A stretch of DNA of 64,000 nt. Origin: Pycnopodia helianthoides. Lineage: Eukaryota; Echinodermata; Asteroidea; Forcipulatida; Asteriidae. Positions 31,335 through 41,750 of this stretch are shown piece after piece (position 1 is the first letter of the stretch; each line of letters begins with the position of its first letter). The position numbers were made by a program, and so were the translations under genes. The notes beneath the pieces are model-generated. The model was not told the origin of the DNA. It did not search any database and was given only the letters and a program-made list of their open reading frames with translations. The stretch lies in assembly GCA_032158295.1 (NCBI GenBank), contig CM063257.1, positions 15,406,332 to 15,470,331 of the forward strand, given 5' to 3'.

Positions 31335-32083
31335 GAAGCTCAAAGATGAAACTTCAAAAACAAGTGTCGCAGGAGATCGAGCAAGTTTTAAATAGCCTTG
31401 CCTGCTGTGAAATGTAGAATGCTGCACCCCTCACAACGCCTGCTTGTTCACATGCAGCCCAAGGACCCACATTACCCCCACCCTAGTTGGATTGCTAATT
31501 GGGGTTTGCAAGGACAAATTGTCCAGACGGCTGGACCTCGAGGGAATTTAAAGATTGCTTTTTGTTTTTAGTATGAATGTTTTGGAGTTGGGGTTACATT
31601 GCTAAACAAAAATCAGAATAGGAGTACAGTCATGATTGAACACATTTAGAATAAGAGTAAATAAAAGAGAAAATGTTAGTAATTATGAAAGTTAATAACA
31701 AAACACAACAAAATTATGGTGTAACCGGGCAAATTATACCTGATTAATCCCTTGCCATAATTGTGTTGTGTACAGTTTTTAACTTTCATAATACCAAAAT
31801 TTTTCCTTTTATTTACTCTTATTCTAAACTTAGCCAGGTAACCCTGAATCCAAAGCATTTATACATAAAACAAAAAAAGCAATGCTTAAATTATCTCAAG
31901 GTCCAGCCGTCTGGACAATGTCCTTGCAACTCTTTTAGCATCCCCATCCAGGGTGGGGGTAATGTGGGTTATTATTGGGCTGCATTATGTGCAAGCAGGC
32001 ATTGCGGTGGGTGCAGCACAAGGCTTTCTTAAACTTGTTCGATCTCCTGCGAGACTTGTTTTGATGGCTCAACTTTGAGCTTC
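31335..32083. mobile_element. Long foldback element (arms about 340 bp)
   Basis: The left half (GAAGCTCAAAGATGAAACTT, CGCAGGAGATCGAGCAAG, CACATTACCCCCACCCT, GTCCAGACGGCTGGACC, AAGAGTAAATAAAAGA) is repeated in reverse complement in the right half, ending CTTTGAGCTTC at 32083. Left and right arms are collinear with modest divergence. The unpaired loop is about 40-60 nt around 31700-31760. There is no coding capacity. Transcription through it would give a long double-stranded RNA hairpin. Confidence 0.85.
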
Positions 32084-32792
32084 TTTGGTTCTTCAAATAA
32101 AGGTAATTTCACATTGATTTGTTTGCTTATGTTATGACAATATTGATATGGTGGTATTTGTACATTTATTTAAATTGTTAAGGAGTTTGGGTTGAAGGAT
32201 AGCGGGGCGATGGACTATATACTCATCGGACAGAAACTGAAGTAAATTCGTCTTTCGATTTTAGAGTTTTTATGATAGTTGTCCCCCCGGAAGAGATCTA
32301 GTCCAAACCAGTTAATTAAGTACTTACTCCAGGCAGAAGCATTATGCTAGCCTGCTTTTATCATTGTCATTTCCAGTTCCAAGTCATATTATGCACTTCA
32401 TTCTCATGCTCATTCTCTGATCGGTTACAGTATACATTTTACTTTTATGTTGTTCTTTTTATCGTTCATTTTGTATTCATTTTAATTTCAATGATTGAGT
32501 AACTTCTTTTTATATGCTATTTAGACTATTCTTTCTTTTATGTTCCTACTGTGGTAATTGTTTCAACATCTATCCTTATCTATTTTATTCTATGTAAATT
32601 CGATTGCTATCAGCCCTCGAGCTGTTTATATCAAAAATGATTTTCCATAAACCATTTCAATCAAATCAATCAATCAATAGCTGTCTAGTACAATATCATA
32701 AAGGGCCTATTTCACAATGACCCCTCAGCAACACTAGATGCAGGGAACTGTTCATAGAAACACTTAAAATTATTAAGCAGGTGAGGATATAT

Positions 32793-33145
32793 GGGTTTTG
32801 AGGCATTGCATGGTGAGGTATCAGTATATATTCGGTTTGCGGTAACACCATGTGTAAAAATATCTACTTGCTGTGTAGATTTGTTCTTTAGAGAACTTGT
32901 CTTGCTATTTATTCTACTACCGCGGAGTAGGTTTTTCGGAATTCGGGAGACTTCTCAGTTCTGAAAAGAACTGTCCTGCTTATTAACTACTACCTGGGCG
33001 GGAGGTAGGAAATCGGCCTGGACTACTACTTTAGCTTTGTGGATCGGGGGGACTTCTCGTAATTAACTGCACTGCCGCGGAGTGAGTTCTTTTGGTCTCA
33101 ACGTTTCGACTAGCTTGCTCTAGTCGTCGTCAGGAGACTGGTGAG
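32793..33145 (-). mobile_element. Dispersed repeat, possible Penelope-like or retrozyme-like (copy 1)
   Basis: From TTGAGGCATTGCATGGTGAG through TTTGCGGTAACACCATGTG and the GGGCGGGAGGTAGGAAATCG region to the hammerhead-like block at 33094-33140. The same sequence occurs at 56645-56945, with fragments at 60018-60110 and 62955-63125. Its protein-free body and hammerhead-like end suggest Penelope-like elements or their non-autonomous relatives; the class is inference. Confidence 0.55.
33094..33140 (-). ncRNA. Hammerhead-ribozyme-like motif (copy 1)
   Basis: On the minus strand: GTCTC, then CTGACGA (the CUGANGA core), a 7-bp stem CGACTAG / CTAGTCG around loop AGCAAG, then AAACGTT, then GAGAC, which pairs with the opening GTCTC as stem I. 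Stem III would be only the palindrome ACGT. It departs from canonical in one point: the conserved G of GAAA is the last base of the 7-bp stem, so either one C is unpaired or that G is paired. Confidence 0.5.
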
Positions 33146-33189
33146 GATAGATACTCCAAAGAGACGTAGGCTCCACAGCATGAGATCAA

Positions 33190-33445
33190 GGCCCAGTTTC
33201 GTGGCTCTGCTTACACCGTAAGCAAAGAATCGGCGCTTACGGAAGCAGGGAATTCCGCGCTTACGTCAAGCGTATTTCACGGGTTAGCAGGGAATGTTTG
33301 CTTGTGTGCTTGCGTACTCCACGTTACTATAGGCATTCTTCGCTTACACATCTAGCGCAGAAATTCGACGCATGCACACAGTAAGCGGAGAATGGTGATC
33401 GCAAGCACATAATTCTGCGGTAAGCAGAGCCATGAAATTGGGTCC
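33190..33445. mobile_element. Short TIR element, GGCCCARTTTCRTRG family
   Basis: GGCCCAGTTTCGTGGCTCTG at the left and its near-exact inverse ending at 33445. The interior carries repeats of GCAGGGAAT and GCTTACG. Related ends occur at 41601-41750. Confidence 0.75.
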
Positions 33446-33529
33446 AGGAGGAGCGCCACACTTGGCCGATAAAGGTGTGTCTGAAGATTTGATCTACCAG
33501 ACACCCCCGATTTAGATGGCCTATGACCC

Positions 33530-33913
33530 TTAAAGGAACATTACAGAATTGGTTTTTGCTAACAAAACAGTTGCTGGCAGTGTAAGCACTTTATGTAATC
33601 CACCATATACATAAACTGACAAACCTGTAGAAGTTTGAGATCGATCGGCCATCTGGGTCACGAGAAAATAGTGAAAAACCGATTACACATTTGCATGAAA
33701 TCATATAGATTCAACAAATGAATAAAACGCTCACTGAGCGATAAACTCCAATCGGAAAATTTGTTTATTCATTTCTCATCAAAATATGGCATTTCAGACA
33801 GAAATATTTCAAGGGATGTTTTCTACTATCATCATCATTAGACCGTGTAAGTTTTATGTAAATCTGTGATCAAAAAGTTTTTTCTTCTTACCAATTCTGT
33901 AATGTTCCTTTAA
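33530..33913 (+). mobile_element. TTAA-1 element (copy C)
   Basis: Complete, with TTAA at both ends and both termini intact. Confidence 0.9.
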
Positions 33914-34614
33914 GGTGATTGCCTAAAGGAAAGCAGGCCATCATGTAGGTTAGTAGTTTGCTATCATGACCATAGAGCAAGGACAAGTACCGTGTGTTGC
34001 TCTATGATATTATATTGTAAGAATCGAGGTCAAAGGGTCAGACATGTTTTTAGTTGGTACATTAGGGTTTATCGGTATATGCTGTTCACTAGTTTAGCTC
34101 TCTAACCTTGAGAGTTTATTGTTATATTCTTGTTCTATAATAGAGGTTTTAACGGAATGAGATATAGGAAAGATTGACAGGAGTAACAAATAATTGCTGC
34201 GACTGAACCCCGACATTCTGCAATAAATAAGAAATCCAGACACTCCCGTAAGACCGTCTGTTGAACTTTGTTTTATTGCGTAAATTCAATCCGATCTTGG
34301 GGACAGCTACAGGTAGGACTAATGAAACTGTATATACAAAAAATATAGCACAACAATAAAACATTTACATACGTATGAAATTACACTTTGCCGCCTCCCT
34401 GGTAACTGAACTTGTAGTTAAAAATAATTTTAAAAATAAAAATAAAAGAAAATAAGAAGAACATATTCATAATAGTGAAATGAAATAAACATACACATGA
34501 GAAACAAATAAATTGGGTTGCGGTTTACGAGTGAAATATAAACACAATGAATGGAGGAGATTTACTGGAAGAGTCAATCGAAAGTCTATATGTACTATAT
34601 GTACCACAGGTAGT

Positions 34615-35037
34615 TTAAGGCAGGGTAATTACTGGCATTTACTCCTCTAGTTAGTGACCATAAAAACTTACTTGGTAAAGAACACCGGAGCTGCTGATAT
34701 TATAAATCATTGTTAGAGATGAACCCCTTTGAGTAATGTAGTTTCAGAGAAAAAGGTAATTTTTCACCCACAAATGTGTCAATAATTGTTAAATATTTGA
34801 ATTGATTTTGAGACCTCACGCGTGAGGTCTCGAAATCGAAATCACTAGCATCTGAAAGCACACAACTTCGTGTGACAACATGAACAAGGGTGTTTTTTCT
34901 TCCATTATTATCTCGCAACTTCGACGACCAATTGAGTTCAAATTTTCACAGGTTTGTTATTTTGTGCATATGTTGAGATACACCAAGTGAGAAGACTGGT
35001 CTTTGACAATATTGCCAAAGGTGTCCAGTGTCTTTAA
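34615..35037 (+). mobile_element. TTAA-3 element, full length
   Basis: TTAA ends at 34615-34618 and 35034-35037. The right terminus is CCAAAGGTGTCCAGTGTCTT. The centre holds the perfect palindrome GACCTCACGCGTGAGGTC (extended at 34810-34831). The internal CACAGGTTTGTTATTTTGTG stretch is related to the other TTAA families. Confidence 0.75.
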
Positions 35038-35856
35038 ATGGACTCCGAATCCGAATCCGAGTTATAAAACCCTTTTTATATATATCTATAGGGTAGTGAC
35101 AAAAAAATGCGTTTTCGAAGTGTAGAAACAATTTAATTTCGAGCACTCGAATAACATAATGTGCAATCGAACAAAGAATTTGTCGGGCTCAAATCATTCT
35201 GCATCAGTTTTAGATTTCAAGAACTGAAGCAAAAGCACCTATTTATTCAGTTTAAAGGATCAAATTAAGTCTCTACTTTAAAAGAAAAATTAGCTGAAAT
35301 ACCCTGACGTTTTTAAGGACAGCTGGATTTAAAAAAAAAGCGTTCAACCATTAATTAAACGCCATTTTTTCCGGATTGTTATTTTTGACGGGTATCTACG
35401 TGTGTGTCAGTTCGTGTCAGTCGGTGACGATTGGATAGCTTCACAGTTACATTGACAAAAAGTATCTTAAAGGTAAAATGTCAAGCCTTGTTGCATGACT
35501 GCTAGCCTTGATATCAAGGCTGTGTAGACAAGTACCCAGCCTAAAACCATAGAGCAAGGATACTAAAACCTCAGCCGCCGAATGCGATACAACCCAAGTC
35601 CCCCGACTGACTCTACAAAAATCAGCACACCGCACTCTCACCATGCACACACACACAGCGCCTGTGCACACACCCTTTTGCACACACCGTTGTGGGGACT
35701 TCCTATTGTTGTTCTATTGTTCCCTTTTCTAAAGAATTACCTTGTGGGGACCCAGTTTAACAAAGAAAAACGTTGTGGGACCTTTGTTCCACTGTGTGAA
35801 AGTCCCCCCAACGGTGTGTATGCCTACCCACAGCCCCACACACACACCTCTATTGT

Positions 35857-35927
35857 CCACACACCGCTATCGCCCACAATCCCTGAGCTCACGCCGGGCT
35901 AGGATTGTGGGCGATAGCGGTGTGTGG
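35857..35927. repeat. Perfect 26-bp inverted repeat
   Basis: Arms 35857-35882 and 35902-35927 (core CACCGCTATCGCCCACAATC) are exact inverse copies with a 19-nt loop. They lie in a region rich in CACACACC and GTTGTGGGGAC units. Confidence 0.95.
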
Positions 35928-36590
35928 AATAGCGGTGTGTGTTGGACTGTGGAAACGAGCGTCTGTGTGCTTCATTGGGTGTGAGAGCATGGTGTGCTGT
36001 TTAATATTGATTGAAATCCTAATTCTTGATTGTCTGGTACGTTCTAAATACACTATGAAAATCTCTGCTGTGAAGCCACCGTGAAATCTCAGTGAAGTGC
36101 AGGAATTGGCTGAAATTCAAGGAATTATTTCTCTTTCACCATGCTTTAAATTTCCTTAAATCACCTTGAAAAAAAGAGTCTCCAGACCATTTCCTGGCCT
36201 CCGTGAATTTTACCATGATTTCAGGGAATGCTCTCCATCCATAGAGCCATGCAATTGGTGAATACTTTCAGCAGTAGGCCTACAGCTCGGTAAAAACAAC
36301 GCGAAACACTTAGTCTCTGGCTAGTTAGAAAAGAACTTTGTGAAAACAAGGTGAAAAGGGGGAATTGACGATCTCAAGGAGAAATGTGGATTTTCACTCC
36401 ATTTTCAAGACAAAGATTTTCATAGTGATAGTCATTGTGAAATCCTACTTTTCCCAAGTTGTTCCCACCATAAAAGCTCACACAATTGCTGACCAAAGGA
36501 AGTAATTGTCCATGGTGTTGGCAGAAGCAGCTGGAGTGGTAACCAAGTTGATAAACTAGCCCTTCATAATTACTGTGTATTTTATTGTTT

Positions 36591-36933
36591 TTAAAGGCCC
36601 TGTTCACTATTGGTAAGATCGAAAAACACAAATTCTCACAGATTCACACATAACTTACATGATTTAAAGTAAGTAATGGTAGAAAGGGTTCCTTAAAGTA
36701 TTTCTGCCTAAAATGCTATCGTTTCTGAGAAACGAGTAAAACAATAGTAATTATCGCGAGCGATAATTTGAAAAAACAGAAAACACATAAGATCTCTTTT
36801 CACTATTTTCTCGTGACCTCGATGACCAATTGAGCTCAAACTTTCACAGGTTTGTTTGTTCATGCATATGTTTAATCACACAAAATGTGGACACTGATTT
36901 TGAGCTGTTACCAAAAGTGTACAATACCTTTAA
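36591..36933 (+). mobile_element. TTAA-2 element
   Basis: TTAA, then AGGCCCTGTTCACTATTGGT at the left and CCAAAAGTGTACAATACCT, then TTAA at the right. The centre is ATTATCGCGAGCGATAAT. Confidence 0.8.
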
Positions 36934-37642
36934 GCGACTTTTCCCACAACCTTAACACTGCTAATTTGGGGGTGAGGTTGCAAAGGTTGCAACTAAAAAA
37001 CCGAAACTTAATCCTGAAAACAGCACACGTGTACACGATAGATGAATTTAAGTGTGATAGACACGGAAACTGCAAGGTGGGGTTTCAAATGCGTAACACC
37101 AGCAAGGTTTTTTTTTAATCGGGGTTTTTAGTAGTCACTTTCTGTTTAGTTATTGTATTCAATAATAACGGTTCTTCATCATTATGCCGTGCTGTCCTGT
37201 CAGGGAATTTGTGTAAACCGTTGAGGGTGACAATTAATTCGCATTAATAAATACCTGGGACAGTTTATCCATTCTGATTGGACGAGAGGACATCACGTGG
37301 CCGTGTTTAAACGGATGATATAGACACGGCTAGAAGTGTTTAAACATGGACTGGCAACTTTTTGTCGAAGAGGGCGCTATCACGTTTGCGCGGAGCGTGC
37401 GAGTTTGGTAAGTCGCATAGTTTCTTTCGCGCAAGTTGGAAACTTGCGTGCGATAGCTTGAAACTTAAGCGCGCAAGTTCGAAACTTGCGCGACGCGGTT
37501 TTTCTATACGCATAGAAATTCAACGCCGAGTCGAGGTGAGCTGAGGCTAAACTGTCAGATTTGTTCTCAACTTTCACAGGGTTTTGGGATATTTTTAGGG
37601 GGAAGGTATTTATGAATGGGAATCAAAGTGTGTTGAATTGGT

Positions 37643-37757
37643 TTTAAACTAGTGGTTTAAACCCGCCGAGGCCTGGTTCTTAATAATTTTACCTCGACTT
37701 CGTCTCGGTAATACTATCAAGAACCAGGCCTCGGCGGGTTTAAACCACTAGTTTAAA
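37643..37757. repeat. Perfect 38-bp inverted repeat
   Basis: Arms 37643-37680 and 37720-37757 (core AAACCCGCCGAGGCCTGGTT) are exact inverse copies. The 39-nt spacer contains a further small inversion (ACCTCGACTTCGTCTCGGT). Confidence 0.95.
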
Positions 37758-38133
37758 TTCTCTTCACCACACATTGATTCCCTAATTAAAAGTGTTGTTT
37801 GTTTCTTGAGGGGGTTTTCCATGTCTTTGTGTGTATAAAACCTTCGCTGCCAGCGTCCCAGCAATTGTGGCACAACCCGCAGCACTTGACCATACGGGCT
37901 ATACACAAAAACAGAATAAATGTCCATCGCGCCCGATGCATTTGTGTGTGAGTGTGCTGGAGCGTGTACAATGTTTAGTGTGCTACAGCGTGTACAGGTA
38001 TATCGGCCAATGGACACTCTCAATAGACATTGAGGTAGCCATTGGTTTCATTTGCATATTATTGGTAGCCATTATTTATTTACATGTTGGGTCAATGTAT
38101 AGCCTTGGACAAGGCTAGTCAAGGTAAGGCCAA

Positions 38134-38210
38134 GTACGCTGGGTAAAAAACGTTCAAGTAGAGTTCGCGTTCATCCACTTTGTATGTACGCTGGGTACAA
38201 AACGTTCAAG
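38134..38210 (+). repeat. 25-bp direct repeat upstream of the amine oxidase
   Basis: GTACGCTGGGTAaAAAACGT plus TCAAG at 38134-38158 and the same with one base change at 38186-38210, 52 bp apart. The second lies just before the start codon. Confidence 0.9.
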
Positions 38211-38222
38211 CAAATTTCAATC

Positions 38223-39740
38223 ATGGCGAAGTTTACAGTCCTCTTGTTGTTGTGTCTCCACGTACAGCGTAGTTTTGGTGAAGATTCCTACGACGATAAC
38301 CATGCTAAGGTTCTTATTCTTGGTGCAGGAGCAGCCGGCTTGCAAGCTGCCAAATATCTCCATGATGAGGGTATGGACGATATGATCATTATCGAGGGTG
38401 CAGACTTCTACGGCGGGCGTGTCCATGATGTCACCTTTGCCGGGGCGCAAGTTGAGGTGGGTGCCAACTGGGCCCAGCCGCCCGGCACGAGCATCATCGA
38501 CACGGTGAAAAGGCTCGATATTGCGTACCACAATTCGGACTTCGACTCGATCGTGATCCGTAACGAGACTGGCGATAATGTCAACGACGAAGCAGATCTG
38601 ATCTGGGAAGAGCTGGAAGTAGCCCTGGAGAGAATTGCTGAAATCGGAACCGAGTTGAACGACCAATGTCGGCCGGATATTTCCATTCGCGCCGCACTTC
38701 GGGTGGCAGGCTGGATGCCGAAAACACCGATACACCAAACCATTGAATTCTTCGATTTCGATTTCGAGTGGGCAGACATACCGGCTGTAACCTCCCTGAA
38801 GTCCACCGTGCCGATCCAGCTACTCTCGGCAGCGGAGGGGAACCTCTTCATCAAGGACCAACGAGGCTTCAAGCGCATCTTCGAGGAGATTACTCCATGG
38901 CTTGAGATGGACCCCTTCCAGAACCACCTCCGATTAAACAAGACGGTCATCTCCGTGGATGATAAATCGGCAGACGGGGTGGTGGTGACCTGTTCCGATG
39001 GCACCAAGTACACCGGAGATTACGCTTTGGTTACTTTCGGTCTTGGTGTCCTGCAAAGGGACGTCGTGACATTTACACCCGCTCTTCCGGACTGGAAAAT
39101 CGAAAAGTTCTTTCAGTTCATCATGGGATCTTTCGCCAAGATCTTCATCAAGTTCCCGAGACAGTTTTGGGACAACGAGGAGTGGATTTTGTACGCCGGT
39201 GAGCGCCGAGGATACTACCCCGCCTTCAACAACCTCAACGCCCCTGGCCTGTTCCCGAACACTCCGAATATCTTAGTCGCATTCGTTACCGGAGACGAAG
39301 CCCGTCGGATTCAGAACCAGCCCTCGGCGGAGACGAAGGCCGAAGTCGAGGCCGTACTGAGGAAGATGTACCCCGGCCAGAATGTCCCCGATGCCGATGA
39401 GATCTTCGTCACCGACTGGGACACCAACCCTCTCCACTACGGCGCTTACTCCAACTGGCCCGTGGAGGTGTCCACCGAAGCCTTCAAGCAGATCCAGTCC
39501 CGCGTCGGGAACGTCTTCTTCGCCGGGGAGCACACCGATCCGGTCTACAACGGCTACATCATCGGCGCTACGCAGAGCGGGGAACGGGAGGCGAGTAAGA
39601 TACTGTCTTGCATGAACGAGGACGAGTGCCCTGCCTTCACCCCACCGGACAAATACACATGTGGGGCTGGTTCCACCTTGGGTGCTAACATACAAACTGT
39701 CTTAGGGTTTGTACTGTTGGTCATTACATTGCTCGTGTGA
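38223..39740 (+). CDS. Secreted/GPI-type flavin amine oxidase (polyamine oxidase family)
   Basis: A 505-residue FAD-dependent amine oxidase expected to oxidise a polyamine or similar amine, releasing an aldehyde and hydrogen peroxide. The ATG at 38223 is chosen over the in-frame ATG at 38184 because it directly opens a signal peptide (MAKFTVLLLLCLHVQRSFG) and has A at -3 and G at +4. The dinucleotide-binding motif is VLILGAGAAGLQAAKYL (about 30-46), with Glu58 and GGRV after it; GANW follows near 77. The motif GSFAKIFIKFPRQFW contains the Lys conserved in plant-type polyamine oxidases. FFAGEHTDPVYNGYIIGATQ is the C-terminal FAD-contact motif. The last 20 residues (LGANIQTVLGFVLLVITLLV) are hydrophobic, following small residues, as in a GPI-anchor signal or a terminal membrane helix. 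No intron interrupts it, and its GC content is well above the surroundings. Substrate is not determined from sequence. Confidence 0.92.
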   Translation: MAKFTVLLLLCLHVQRSFGEDSYDDNHAKVLILGAGAAGLQAAKYLHDEGMDDMIIIEGADFYGGRVHDVTFAGAQVEVGANWAQPPGTSIIDTVKRLDIAYHNSDFDSIVIRNETGDNVNDEADLIWEELEVALERIAEIGTELNDQCRPDISIRAALRVAGWMPKTPIHQTIEFFDFDFEWADIPAVTSLKSTVPIQLLSAAEGNLFIKDQRGFKRIFEEITPWLEMDPFQNHLRLNKTVISVDDKSADGVVVTCSDGTKYTGDYALVTFGLGVLQRDVVTFTPALPDWKIEKFFQFIMGSFAKIFIKFPRQFWDNEEWILYAGERRGYYPAFNNLNAPGLFPNTPNILVAFVTGDEARRIQNQPSAETKAEVEAVLRKMYPGQNVPDADEIFVTDWDTNPLHYGAYSNWPVEVSTEAFKQIQSRVGNVFFAGEHTDPVYNGYIIGATQSGEREASKILSCMNEDECPAFTPPDKYTCGAGSTLGANIQTVLGFVLLVITLLV

Positions 39741-39757
39741 CTTGGGTAAACCAGAAA

Positions 39758-39905
39758 CAACAATAACAGAAACAACAACAACATCAACAACAACAAAAAC
39801 AACAACAACATCAACAACAACACTTACAACAATAACACCAATGCAACAGCAGAAGCAGGAACAGCATTACAACTGCAATAACAACAGCAGCAACAGCAAC
39901 AACAG
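39758..39905. repeat. (ACA)n / (CAG) trinucleotide repeat
   Basis: ACAACAACATCAACAACAAC-type run directly after the amine oxidase stop, probably in its 3' UTR. An AATAAA follows at about 40030. Confidence 0.8.
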
Positions 39906-40339
39906 TAAGTAATGTTTTAGAGTCAATGCATGGTTAAACCAAAAATAGCCCCCATAAATAACGGCTAAAATGCATGCACACGGTGGAAATCTATGACAGT
40001 TCATTCTGTCCTTTTTTTAGCTTGTTGAAATAAAATAGATTGCACAATTGATTAGTTGCTATTGGTAGTTTGCTTAACTTGAATATATTTTACGTATGAA
40101 AAAGCCCAACGACTGGATGTCAAACTTTGATGGCAAACAGCCTTACCCGCTTGAAACGGCAAATTGCCTGCCAACATTTCGCAAAACAAACCAGCCATTG
40201 TTTGAGTTATGATTTATTGAAAACTAGAAACCTTTAAAAACACGTAATCTTCTCTCAAATGATATCAACCCCTCTTAAAGGCGAAGTACACCTTTGGTTT
40301 TTGGAACCGTTTGGTTGTTTTAATCCTATATAAATGCAG

Positions 40340-40879
40340 ATATCGTCACCGTTTTCACGAAGAGCCACCTATCTTTTATTGACAAATTATTGACTGTTAC
40401 AGGAAGGGGCCTTTATCTCAATAAATGAATTTTACGTTTTCACGAACAGCCATCGGCCCCGAAAACGCATTGCAATACGTTGTAACAGAAGAGCGTAAAA
40501 TGTGGCAAAAGTTGCTTTTCACGTTTTCACGAACAGCCACATATCTTCGCGCGCAGGGTGATCACGTGACACGCGCGCCCATTTCCTATGTTTAATACGT
40601 TATCCGGTGAGGTGTTTAAGTAGGTCATCTCACTTTTTAGTTTTCACGAAGAGCCACGTATCTTTGACTAATTACTACGTCAACTAGCCAATATATCTAC
40701 AGAAATGAGTTAGTCAATGTAGAGGTTAAACTTATACAGAATCATATGATAGGTTTTTAACTGCAAACCGTGGCCTTAGTATTGCAGATTTTGCAGTTTT
40801 AAGCCAAGCATAGCGTAAATTGTAAATCTCAAATAAGTGTTTGGACATAAGTGGCTCTTCGTGAAAACGGTGACGATAT
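40340..40879. mobile_element. TIR element with iterated internal copies of its end motif (copy 2)
   Basis: The 28-bp end at 40341-40368 (ATCGTCACCGTTTTCACGAA then GAGCCAC) is perfectly inverted at 40851-40878. The inner half GTTTTCACGAASAGCCAC recurs in direct orientation at 40434-40452, 40522-40540 and 40640-40657. A GCGCGC-rich tract follows the third copy, as in the relative at 22541-23195. No protein is encoded. Confidence 0.9.
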
Positions 40880-41099
40880 AATATACAATAAAACAAACCT
40901 GTGACAATTTCATTTCAAAAGGTGGTAGCGTATTTGAGTTATCGCCTAAAAAATCTGGAGTGGTTATGTCCACGCATGAAGAATAATTCCTAATAGGAAT
41001 ACACAAGCTGAGAAACGTTTCTGACAGAAACATTTCTCCGATTCAAATTTTGAGGGGATAAAAACTGACATCTTTTTCCATATCCACATTATTTTGAAT

Positions 41100-41470
41100 T
41101 GAAATATTTCTCAAAATGCTTTATACTGTCGAAAGTTGCTGTACTTCTAACCAAGTAAGTTTTATTGCCATAATTTTTTAGAGTTAATGCAAATCGTATA
41201 CCTTCCCTTTAAGTCAATGGGAATCCCGCCAGTGAATGAAAAAGATGTGTAAAAGAAAATAAGAAATATTAAGTTTATTTTATAGACTTTTCTGTTGAGA
41301 CAAATCCAGAAATATGTTCAATATTTTTTGTTTAAAGGCACAGTACACGTTTGGTAATGACTCTGAAAATTAATGGCAATAAAAACTTACTTGGTAAGAA
41401 GTACAGCAGCTTTGGGTAGGTATAATGAATTTTGAGAAACTTTTAACTTCGAAGTACTACGGTTATGGAA
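41100..41470. mobile_element. Two TTAA-3-related fragments
   Basis: About 41100-41215 (CTAACCAAGTAAGTTTTATT then CCTTCCCTTTAAG) and about 41336-41470 (TTTAAAGGCACAGTACACGT, AAAAACTTACTTGGTAAGAA) match the two ends of TTAA-3 in outward-facing order. Confidence 0.5.
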
Positions 41471-41600
41471 AACATATCACTGTACTGCTGCACAAAGCAA
41501 TCGGTTGGGGACACCCATCTAGAACTTCCTTTAAATATTGAATATTGAAACAGAATTCAAGCTAAACATGAAACAGGGCGTGTTTTGGGTGACTTGACCA

Positions 41601-41750
41601 GGGCCCAATTTCATAGAGCTGCTTAAGCACAAAAAGTAGCTAAGCACAACAAAATTATGCTCACCAGATTAAGGTTACCAGCCATAGCTCCATGGTCAAA
41701 TGTACAATTTGTGACTAGGATCCCTTAAGCAATTCTATGAAATTGGGCCT
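41601..41750. mobile_element. Short TIR element, GGCCCAATTTCATAGA family
   Basis: GGGCCCAATTTCATAGAGCT...TTAAGCA at the left and CTTAAGCAATTCTATGAAAT then TGGGCC at the right. Inside are AAGCAC repeats. Related to 33190-33445. Confidence 0.8.
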
